A stretch of DNA of 64,000 nt from Maylandia zebra (taxonomy: Eukaryota; Chordata; Actinopteri; Cichliformes; Cichlidae): assembly GCF_041146795.1 (NCBI RefSeq), contig NC_135175.1:33108136-33172135 (forward strand), given 5' to 3'. Numbering within the stretch: position 1 is the first letter of the stretch; the number at the start of each line of letters is the position of its first letter. Both the position numbers and the translations under genes were made by a program. The notes beneath the pieces are model-generated. The model did not search any database, was not told the origin of the DNA, and was given only the letters and a program-made list of their open reading frames with translations. Shown piece by piece: positions 55,165 to 64,000 of the stretch.

Positions 55165-55840
55165 ATCTGTAGCACTTACACATCGGTGTATGTTCCTTGT
55201 GTTTGCTTACATTAAAATACCAGCACTAATGACCAGAGCATACAAATGCAGCTTTTCATATTTGACAATATATTTTGAAAGCACAAGACAAATCACAAAC
55301 AGTTTTCAATGTAGGTTTGGTTTTTTATTTTGTTTTATTTTTCAGTTCTTGATTTGATGGTGATGTGATGCTATATTACATGTTTCTAAGATTCAGCTGA
55401 ATTTAATATTTGTAATATAGCATCGAATCACAACCGTCTCCTCAAGTTGCTTTATACTGTAAGATGGAGACCCTACAGTAGCAGCAAGAAAACCCCAAAT
55501 ATTAATAATCCCTTATGAGCAAGCACTTGGCGACAGTGGGGAGGAAAAACTACCTGTAACAGGCAGAAACCTCCGGCAGAACCAGGCTCAGAAGGGACGG
55601 CCATCTGCCTCGGCCGGTGGGGGGTGATGGTAACGATAATACGAGGAGACACGATGAAGAATATTTCTCAGTCTAATTAAAGTCGAATGAAATAGTTTTA
55701 AAATAAAATATACCTCAGATGTTAACTCTGAGGCCAGACTGCTTTAAGATTTTAAAAGAGGTATTTGAAAAAAATCAAGATGACAATTTAGTCATCAGTA
55801 CTGCCTTTAAAGCAGCAGCTGAACGGCTTCTTCAAAGCTT

Positions 55841-58039
55841 TTAACACTGCTGAAAAAACCTGGCAAGTTTGGATTTCTTTGGAGGATTCACGAAGCCACC
55901 GAGATTCTTTCTTATGATCTTCCTAATAATGTTGTCAAAAGATGAATCTTCTGACAACATTACATCGAAGAGCTTGTCTGCAGATCCAAACTCCTTGATA
56001 AGACCTTCAGCTGTGGCCTTGACTAATTCAACCCTGTTAATTTTAAGAATTTCCAGGTTTTCTGTGCATCTCACTTCAGAAAGTACCAAATCTGTCAGAT
56101 GGTTGATAGCCAAGTCTAATTTCTTTGGATCCAGAAGATTTCTGGTATTTTTGTGCAAATTTTGTGCGATTCTTGTGGCTAGAAGAGTACTAAATTGATT
56201 GGCAATGAGCTTAGCGTGAATTGACACTGATGTTTCTGACAGCTCTTCCTCTGGGTTTTCAGAGGTTGCTGGCTGACTTTGACCCTCTGTGGGGTCAGTG
56301 TCAGAGACTGATGCCTGATCACTGCTTGTATTTGAAACCAGGTCCGGGTCTTCTGCACTCACACAAACTGGCTGATTGGTGAGATCAGTAACTGGACTTG
56401 ACTGTGATGTAAACAGTCTGTCGCTTGTTTCACCAGCATCTGCTCCAATCATAACTTCTTCCTTTGATGGGGTCAGCACTCTTACTATATCTTCCACGGC
56501 ACCAGAAATTTTGTCATTTATAATAGTTTGGGTTAAAGTTTCATTCTCCAACCAGAAAAGAAGGTTTTGTAAGAACCTTTCCACTGAATCTTCTATGAGC
56601 ACATAGGCCACATCAGGAGCAGAGGGTACATTACAGTTACCCTGTGAAGTCTTAGAGAAGTCAGACTCTGAGAGACTTTTACCCATTTGCATCGTGGGGG
56701 CTAAATATGTTGACTCGACATGGTCGTACACTTTATCTGTCAACACCATTGAAAACATCTTGATTTCCTTACTTGTCAGGTCAAGGTGTCCTGCCGAGAA
56801 TAATTTACTAAACAGCCTATTCATAAGTGGCATAAATTGACTGAAGTTGAGCGGAGAAGAACTTTTAACTGTGGTTTCTAAGGTTGGTGATTTTCTGGGA
56901 ACTTCTGAGGGATTCATGTGTTCGCTTTTCCTGGAGTCAGCTCTTTCACTCTCAGGGGAGGTTGCCTGTTGTCTCTGAAAGGTCAAAAATCCTTTGCTTT
57001 TCTTCAAATGATCTTTCAGCTCACTGTTCATTTTTTCAAATTCTATTTTAGCAAACCTGAAGAAGTGTTGTTTTACTTCATCTGGTTTTATAATTAGGGC
57101 GCATGATGCAAAAAAGTCTTTCACCTTTTTGATCACCAGGTCCACGTCAAAAGCAGGCTTGGGTGAGCTACACTTCTCACTTAATGTGATATCTTCTGCA
57201 TCAGGATACTGAATGTTTGCAATTAACACATTTACAATGTCAACTGCAGCTTTATCTGCATGATCTTCATCATGTAAATAATTCAGATTGTTGAGGATTC
57301 TTTCAACATCCCTTTGAGCTTTCTCCTCAGCTTCTTTAATTGTTCCCATCTCAGAGAGCTTGGATTCAAGACTCTCATCACTTGAACTAAAAGAAGTGGG
57401 TAAAGCCCCCCTCATGCACAGGCCGCTCAGCTTACCTTTATATTTCTTCAGACATGAGAAAGCATGAGAAACCATGCATCTGAGGTTTTTTATGTTTGTT
57501 ATTTTTCTGGTGACATAAATAGAATCCGGGTTTTCTGGGACTAGAACCCAACCCGAGTTGACTTTATTTGAGATCTCCTCCTCAATCATCTGTGTCAGCG
57601 CCACAGCGCTTTCACACTCCTCATGGGTGACATGAAGAGCAGCAGCAAAGCTGGTTGAGAGAGAGTCTCCCAATACGGGGCTTATTTTTGTCACGGCTAT
57701 CCTAAGGTATGTCTGGGATGCATCATTTAATTGGTCCTGACCTCCTAGAAGTAACGTTTTTATGGTGCTTGCACTAACTGACTGAATGACATCAGTAATC
57801 ATATCAGCCAGTGCTACTTGGACATCAGAGTCCCAGATCCCATTTTCTATCAAGCGCCACTGTAATCCAGAGAGCCTATCGAAACACCCGCTGATAGCAG
57901 GTGAAATCGCCTCTGAAGTAATGCGGGTAGGGATTCTAATATTGAATAAAGACATTGTCAATGACCTAATTTCGCTACAATTACTTTGGAAATCCGTTTT
58001 CAGAAAGCTTTCAGAAAGGGAAGATCGCGGTCTGTACAT
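55841..58039 (-). CDS. Uncharacterised protein, copy 6 (732 aa)
   Basis: Intact frame despite a 3-base loss: one of the two serines in NDASSQ (108-109) is missing and the nearby Leu is Ile (TYLRIAV). TSEAI block, L447, T650. This is the most diverged copy, and its change keeps the frame. Confidence 0.7.
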   Translation of the reverse strand: MYRPRSSLSESFLKTDFQSNCSEIRSLTMSLFNIRIPTRITSEAISPAISGCFDRLSGLQWRLIENGIWDSDVQVALADMITDVIQSVSASTIKTLLLGGQDQLNDASQTYLRIAVTKISPVLGDSLSTSFAAALHVTHEECESAVALTQMIEEEISNKVNSGWVLVPENPDSIYVTRKITNIKNLRCMVSHAFSCLKKYKGKLSGLCMRGALPTSFSSSDESLESKLSEMGTIKEAEEKAQRDVERILNNLNYLHDEDHADKAAVDIVNVLIANIQYPDAEDITLSEKCSSPKPAFDVDLVIKKVKDFFASCALIIKPDEVKQHFFRFAKIEFEKMNSELKDHLKKSKGFLTFQRQQATSPESERADSRKSEHMNPSEVPRKSPTLETTVKSSSPLNFSQFMPLMNRLFSKLFSAGHLDLTSKEIKMFSMVLTDKVYDHVESTYLAPTMQMGKSLSESDFSKTSQGNCNVPSAPDVAYVLIEDSVERFLQNLLFWLENETLTQTIINDKISGAVEDIVRVLTPSKEEVMIGADAGETSDRLFTSQSSPVTDLTNQPVCVSAEDPDLVSNTSSDQASVSDTDPTEGQSQPATSENPEEELSETSVSIHAKLIANQFSTLLATRIAQNLHKNTRNLLDPKKLDLAINHLTDLVLSEVRCTENLEILKINRVELVKATAEGLIKEFGSADKLFDVMLSEDSSFDNIIRKIIRKNLGGFVNPPKKSKLARFFQQC

Positions 58040-58096
58040 TTAACGCACGACAACTAAAATGCAAAATGCAAGATTCAGGTCCCGCTGTTTCACCCC

Positions 58097-58225
58097 TATT
58101 TATAGACTCGAGTGGAGGTCACGTGCTGCAAGATCAAAGGCACGTACTGTGACATCAAAGCAGAAAGGAACTGAGCTGTGTGACGTCATGCCGCGAGCGT
58201 TCACCTACATGCACGTGCACACGTG
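58097..58225 (-). promoter_or_regulatory. TATA, E-box and CRE promoter (unit 6)
   Basis: TATA at 58097-58105; motifs unchanged. Confidence 0.6.
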
Positions 58226-58708
58226 AGCGATCACTAATAAATCACAGACGCATCAACGTCGGTGTTGTCAAACTTTCAATCATACCTGCAGCCAGTTCTT
58301 TGAAGCTCTCAAATGGGTTGAATGGCGGCTGTTTTCCACCATCATCGCAGAGCATTCCTCCAGCAGGTCCAACGCCTGATTCAACAAAACCCGCGACTCC
58401 GGCAGCTGTGCTCCGAAGCAGTTTGCTAATGTGATGCTAACTAGCTAAAGAATCCTAACAGGTACTTAAAAAACAAAGGGGGCGAAGGAGGAGGAGGAGA
58501 AGTGGAGACAGCGACCTGACTGACTGGTTCATCTGAGGCTCTCAGTGGTTCCCTGTCTCAGCGAGATTCACAACACTTCTTGCAACAAACTCCCGTAACC
58601 ATGGTTACAGGAGGACGCTCTGTTTGTGGCAGTCATTATCACAGTATGACTCACAAAGAGACGTTAATAAATATTAATTCATGCAATTTAAACACATTTT
58701 TTATTTTA

Positions 58709-59641
58709 CTAATGAGGTGTATAATGGTTTAATATGGCACGACACCCTCGCTGATGTTGATGCCTAGGAATCTGAAGCAGCTGACTCTCCACCTCTGCTA
58801 CTGCTGCTCTCCTGTAACCCACGATGAGCTCCTTGGTTTTGTTGATGTTAAGCACCAGGTTGTTGTCACGGCACCGTGATGTCACGCCCCTCACCTCTGT
58901 CCTGCATGACGTCTCATCTCCATCAGAAATGCATTCAATGAGAAGATTAGACTTTATTGATCGACGGCAGGAAAATTTGTGTGTTACCTCAGCTCAGGTA
59001 GAGATAGCAGAAGAAAATCCAAAAATCCAAATAAAATATAAACAACTACAAAATAAATAAGATAATACACTATATACAACAGTAGCATACACAGTATGTG
59101 ACTATGGATAGAGTGTTGTGGAAATGCAAGAAATACATTTAATTATTCTTACATTACTATTACTATTTAAGCAATAGATATCTAAAAGTATCTATAAGTA
59201 TAGACATGTACTTGCACACACATCTACACACTAAATATACACATGTATACATATACATACACATATACCTGCACACCAGGTAAATGTCCAGTGACTCATG
59301 ACAGCGTGATTGAGGAGTTATAGAGTCTAACTGCTGTTGGGATCAATGATCTGTGAAAGCGCTCCTTCCTGCAGTGAGGCTGTTTTGGTCTCTGACAAGG
59401 ATCTGCTCAGCTCACAGACTCATGCAGAGGATGATGTGGGTTGTTCGTGATGGATGTCAGCTTTACTAGCATTTTTAGCACACGATCAAAGTTTCTGTGG
59501 ATGCTTGAAAAATCTTGAAGAACGTTGAATTCACTGAAGGTTTTAAAAATAATGCTGTAATCAGTTTCGTTACAGTTGCAGTGTTGTCTTCTGCTACTGT
59601 AGGCCACAGCAGCAGCAGACGACAACACAGGTTGAGTAAGT
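58709..59641 (-). mobile_element. Rex1/L2-type LINE fragments (unit 6)
   Basis: Same broken RT pieces as unit 1. Confidence 0.65.
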
Positions 59642-60825
59642 GGGAGTGGGTGTTTTCAGACACAGAAGAACAACTTTAGATTAATCAAATAAAAATGTAT
59701 TCAGTCAGCTTTCCAAATGTGAATGTTTCAGTTGTCTGTGAGTAGGAACTCAACTCTAATAAACTATAAGTTTATTTAACTATAAAAATAGTATGCTTGT
59801 TTGCAAAACGTGATGTGCTTCTGCATCTTCACAGAGTTTCTCTCAGTTTGTGGTCGAGAGTCCTCCAAATGTAAGCATCGAACCAGAGCTAGAATTTGGC
59901 TGCTTAATCTTTATTTCACTTCCTGGATGCTGTTTCTGTTTTCCATCAGGGTCGTTCTCATGCTTTCTATTCTGATGTAAAGTAACTGGAGGAAAGCAGC
60001 TCCCCAGAACAACGATTTGTCTCCAGACATTGGCCACCTCCACCATAGCAGATAACCAGGAGTGCTCCAAGGATCAGGAAACACTGGGGACTTGAAAAAA
60101 ATGCAAAAATTATTTCAGATTAAAGTTAATATAAAACGTCAAACACTGTGTGCTTCCTAGTCAGTGAGATTTAAATTTGATCCCTCTTTGTTTATTGTAT
60201 GTTGTATGTTTATTATTAAATAAACATGCACAATTAGAAAGAGAAAGACAGAAGAAGAAATTAAGCTCCCCTTTTTCCCCAGAGGAGATCAGAAGTCAGC
60301 CAGAGCCATACGAGTCTGCAATTAGCTGGGAGCGAGAGCTTGAGCCCTGGAGGTCTGACTGAAAGAGAAACCGCATCGGTTTAACAGACAAATTAAGAGT
60401 CTGACCTCTTAACAGTGGACAGGGTGGTGGAGATGTTCTGAGGGTGAGGCGGTCCTGTGTGGTCTGAGCTCTCCACTGCAAACCTCGGACAGGAACAGAA
60501 ACTGCAAGACAGACATAAACACTTCTTTTACACACACTTTGATGGCCTAACCTCTGTGTTTTTTACATTCATGTGTTTACGTGTGATGTACATGACTATT
60601 GTGCATCTGGCTCAGTGTTTGATATTGTAAAGCAAAGTCAATAACAGCAAAAATTTAATATTTTACTTTTTATTTCTGTCGCCCTCCTGCATCAATCCCA
60701 GAATCACCCACACCCTTTACCACATTTGCTTACTTTAGAGACTCCAGACACCAGGAAGTGGGAGAAATTTCTCTTATAATAAGATACGGTAATCTTTCTG
60801 ACAATAGGTGAGATTGCTTTTAAAT

Positions 60826-61107
60826 ATGGAAACGGGGATAGTCACAAGAAGTTTGAGAGGCACAACTCAGACAGAAGAGCAGACAGAGAAAAGCCATGTG
60901 GATAGGAGCTACTCTCCCGAGCTAAGGTTAGCCACAGAGGGCATGGATGCAGACGAGCCCAGCCTCCTGAACATCCCGAAAGAGCTTCGTGACTTTAGGA
61001 AACACAACAACAAACAATATGCACATATTAGACGAGGGTTAAGAAGAGTTGATGCTAGAATGGAAGAAGCAGAGGGGCGATTCGACGAGACTGAGACGGT
61101 GCTACAG
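60826..61107 (+). mobile_element. L1-type ORF1 fragment (unit 7)
   Basis: Same as unit 1. Confidence 0.55.
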
Positions 61108-61177
61108 TTGTTTATTTTATTCATAAACTTCACTATTTCATTAATTATTTCATGGTTTCTTTGCATCTTCATCTGTA

Positions 61178-61485
61178 ACCTTTTTTGCGCCACGGACCGG
61201 TTTATGCCCGACAATATTTTCACGGACCGGCCTTTAAGGTGTCACGGATAAATACAACAAAATAAAACTAGTACCGGTACCGAAAAAAAGAAGATTTATT
61301 CATAACACACGTGAAAAGACCCAGGAAAACCGAGTTAACGACCAAAACGATAACAAAATAACGCTGAAAACCGATAAAAACCTTGAAAACCATACATTTC
61401 ACACCTGAGACTCTACTCTCGCGGCCCGGTACCAAACGACTCACGGACCGGTACTGGTCCGAGGCCCGGGGGTTGGGGACCGCTG
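61178..61485. mobile_element. hAT-like MITE lacking its left 13 bases (unit 7)
   Basis: Same breakpoint as units 1 and 2, although four units with the complete element lie between. Confidence 0.85.
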
Positions 61486-62161
61486 ATCTGTAGCACTTAC
61501 ACATCGGTGTATGTTCCTTGTGTTTGCTTACATTAAAATACCAGCACTAATGACCAGAGCATACAAATGCAGCTTTTCATATTTGACAATATATTTTGAA
61601 AGCACAAGACAAATCACAAACAGTTTTCAATGTAGGTTTGGTTTTTTATTTTGTTTTATTTTTCAGTTCTTGATTTGATGGTGATGTGATGCTATATTAC
61701 ATGTTTTTAAGATTCAGCTGAATTTAATATTTGTAATATAGCATCGAATCACAACCGTCTCCTCAAGTTGCTTTATACTGTAAGATAGAGACCCTACAGT
61801 AGCAGCAAGAAAACCCCAAATATTAATAATCCCTTATGAGCAAGCACTTGGCGACAGTGGGGAGGAAAAACTACCTGTAACAGGCAGAAACCTCCGGCAG
61901 AACCAGGCTCAGAAGGGACGGCCATCTGCCTCGGCCGGTGGGGGGTGATGGTAACGATAATACGAGGAGACACGATGAAGAATATTTCTCAGTCTAATTA
62001 AAGTCGAATGAAATAGTTTTAAAATAAAATATACCTCAGATGTTAACTCTGAGGCCAGACTGCTTTAAGATTTTAAAAGAGGTATTTGAAAAAAATCAAG
62101 ATGACAATTTAGTCATCAGTACTGCCTTTAAAGCAGCAGCTGAACGGCTTCTTCAAAGCTT

Positions 62162-64000
62162 TTAACACTGCTGAAAAAACCTGGCAAGCTTGGATTTCTT
62201 TGGAGGATTCACGAAGCCACCGAGATTCTTTCTTATGATCTTCCTAATAATGTTGTCAAAAGATGAATCTTCTGACAACATTACATCGAAGAGCTTGTCT
62301 GCAGATCCAAACTCCTTGATAAGACCTTCAGCTGTGGCCTTGACTAATTCAACCCTGTTAATTTTAAGAATTTCCAGGTTTTCTGTGCATCTCACTTCAG
62401 AAAGTACCAAATCTGTCAGATGGTTGATAGCCAAGTCTAATTTCTTTGGATCCAGAAGATTTCTGGTATTTTTGTGCAAATTTTGTGCGATTCTTGTGGC
62501 TAGAAGAGTACTAAATTGATTGGCAATGAGCTTAGCGTGAATTGACACTGATGTTTCTGACAGCTCTTCCTCTGGGTTTTCAGAGGTTGCTGGCTGACTT
62601 TGACCCTCTGTGGGGTCAGTGTCAGAGACTGATGCCTGATCACTGCTTGTATTTGAAACCAGGTCCGGGTCTTCTGCACTCACACAAACTGGCTGATTGG
62701 TGAGATCAGTAACTGGACTTGACTGTGATGTAAACAGTCTGTCGCTTGTTTCACCAGCATCTGCTCCAATCATAACTTCTTCCTTTGATGGGGTCAGCAC
62801 TCTTACTATATCTTCCACGGCACCAGAAATTTTGTCATTTATAATAGTTTGGGTTAAAGTTTCATTCTCCAACCAGAAAAGAAGGTTTTGTAAGAACCTT
62901 TCCACTGAATCTTCTATGAGCACATAGGCCACATCAGGAGCAGAGGGTACATTACAGTTACCCTGTGAAGTCTTAGAGAAGTCAGACTCTGAGAGACTTT
63001 TACCCATTTGCATCGTGGGGGCTAAATATGTTGACTCGACATGGTCGTACACTTTATCTGTCAACACCATTGAAAACATCTTGATTTCCTTACTTGTCAG
63101 GTCAAGGTGTCCTGCCGAGAATAATTTACTAAACAGCCTATTCATAAGTGGCATAAATTGACTGAAGTTGAGCGGAGAAGAACTTTTAACTGTGGTTTCT
63201 AAGGTTGGTGATTTTCTGGGAACTTCTGAGGGATTCATGTGTTCGCTTTTCCTGGAGTCAGCTCTTTCACTCTCAGGGGAGGTTGCCTGTTGTCTCTGAA
63301 AGGTCAAAAATCCTTTGCTTTTCTTCAAATGATCTTTCAGCTCACTGTTCATTTTTTCAAATTCTATTTTAGCAAACCTGAAGAAGTGTTGTTTTACTTC
63401 ATCTGGTTTTATAATTAGGGCGCATGATGCAAAAAAGTCTTTCACCTTTTTGATCACCAGGTCCACGTCAAAAGCAGGCTTGGGTGAGCTACACTTCTCA
63501 CTTAATGTGATATCTTCTGCATCAGGATACTGAATGTTTGCAATTAACACATTTACAATGTCAACTGCAGCTTTATCTGCATGATCTTCATCATGTAAAT
63601 AATTCAGATTGTTGAGGATTCTTTCAACATCCCTTTGAGCTTTCTCCTCAGCTTCTTTAATTGTTCCCATCTCAGAGAGCTTGGATTCAAGACTCTCATC
63701 ACTTGAACTAAAGGAAGTGGGTAAAGCCCCCCTCATGCACAGGCCGCTCAGCTTACCTTTATATTTCTTCAGACATGAGAAAGCATGAGAAACCATGCAT
63801 CTGAGGTTTTTTATGTTTGTTATTTTTCTGGTGACATAAATAGAATCCGGGTTTTCTGGGACTAGAACCCAACCCGAGTTGACTTTATTTGAGATCTCCT
63901 CCTCAATCATCTGTGTCAGCGCCACAGCGCTTTCACACTCCTCATGGGTGACATGAAGAGCAGCAGCAAAGCTGGTTGAGAGAGAGTCTCCCAATACGGG
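62162..64000 (-). CDS. Uncharacterised 733-aa protein, copy 7 (N-terminus outside the window)
   Basis: Residues 122-733 are present and open; the first 121 codons lie beyond the right edge. L447 and T650. A silent change (AAGCTT at about 62188) is private to this copy. Confidence 0.7.
   Translation of the reverse strand, partial: PVLGDSLSTSFAAALHVTHEECESAVALTQMIEEEISNKVNSGWVLVPENPDSIYVTRKITNIKNLRCMVSHAFSCLKKYKGKLSGLCMRGALPTSFSSSDESLESKLSEMGTIKEAEEKAQRDVERILNNLNYLHDEDHADKAAVDIVNVLIANIQYPDAEDITLSEKCSSPKPAFDVDLVIKKVKDFFASCALIIKPDEVKQHFFRFAKIEFEKMNSELKDHLKKSKGFLTFQRQQATSPESERADSRKSEHMNPSEVPRKSPTLETTVKSSSPLNFSQFMPLMNRLFSKLFSAGHLDLTSKEIKMFSMVLTDKVYDHVESTYLAPTMQMGKSLSESDFSKTSQGNCNVPSAPDVAYVLIEDSVERFLQNLLFWLENETLTQTIINDKISGAVEDIVRVLTPSKEEVMIGADAGETSDRLFTSQSSPVTDLTNQPVCVSAEDPDLVSNTSSDQASVSDTDPTEGQSQPATSENPEEELSETSVSIHAKLIANQFSTLLATRIAQNLHKNTRNLLDPKKLDLAINHLTDLVLSEVRCTENLEILKINRVELVKATAEGLIKEFGSADKLFDVMLSEDSSFDNIIRKIIRKNLGGFVNPPKKSKLARFFQQC

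Larger units (their letters stand above)
53893..60226. repeat. Tandem unit 6 (6334 bp)
   Basis: 22 bases shorter than unit 4. A 19-base duplication (TAATGTGATGCTAACTAGC) upstream of the small-gene exon is single here (about 58434), and one codon is missing from the ORF. It carries the complete MITE but shares L447 and other bases with units 1 and 7. The RFX-type palindrome is at 58595-58608. Confidence 0.95.
60227..64000. repeat. Tandem unit 7, cut by the window end
   Basis: The first 3774 bases of a further unit in the same orientation. The MITE has the 13-base deletion of units 1 and 2. It carries a private change (GTCAGC for GTCATT near 60297). The array therefore continues past the window. 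Confidence 0.95.

Noticed and set aside
18226-64000. Satellite DNA or CRISPR-like array
   Set aside because: The period is 6.35 kb, each unit holds genes and mobile elements, and there are no short repeats with unique spacers.

Overview
This window is teleost nuclear DNA. It has spliced vertebrate genes with GT-AG introns, TA and AAT microsatellites, fish-type non-LTR retrotransposons, hAT-like MITEs and SINE-like debris. The mobile elements resemble those of cichlids and other percomorphs, but I cannot fix the species. There are no prokaryotic features, CRISPR arrays or recognisable structural RNA genes.

Left third (1-16.6 kb): two genes on the + strand that I could build exon by exon with continuous reading frame. 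The first is mynn (myoneurin, a BTB/POZ protein with eight C2H2 zinc fingers): 7 coding exons, 14-6553, predicted 751 aa. The second is lrrc34 (a leucine-rich-repeat protein): 10 coding exons, 10528-16561, predicted 429 aa. MYNN and LRRC34 are also neighbours in mammals. The first lrrc34 intron carries a hAT-like element and a 5'-truncated R4/Dong-type retrotransposon flanked by TA repeats. A near-match to an RFX X-box lies just upstream of the lrrc34 start codon.

Junction (16.6-18.2 kb): an LRR exon of lrrc34 is present again in inverted orientation, next to a LINE reverse-transcriptase fragment.

Right two thirds (18226-64000): a head-to-tail tandem array with a period of about 6.35 kb, six whole units plus a seventh cut by the window end. 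Each unit carries on the - strand an uninterrupted, intronless 733-codon ORF of unknown function. Upstream of it are a TATA box, CACGTG E-boxes and a perfect CRE. Each unit also carries an L1 ORF1 fragment, a hAT-like MITE, LINE debris, a palindromic RFX-type site, and two exons of a second small gene. Only at the left edge of the array can those two exons be joined to a third exon, giving a predicted 101-aa protein. Its first intron contains the 733-codon ORF. The array boundary lies one base from that third exon's splice acceptor. The amplified segment therefore looks like the promoter and first two exons of a small gene plus a nested gene. Unit 5 also contains a 3.9-kb insertion made of two tandem 1.88-kb copies of a teleost repeat that carries six exact matches to the CTCF core consensus.

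The most interesting object is the recent amplification of the unknown 733-aa gene with its own promoter. No functional claim is made for it. Because the copies are almost identical in coding and non-coding parts alike, the array could be very young, homogenised by gene conversion, or affected by assembly.
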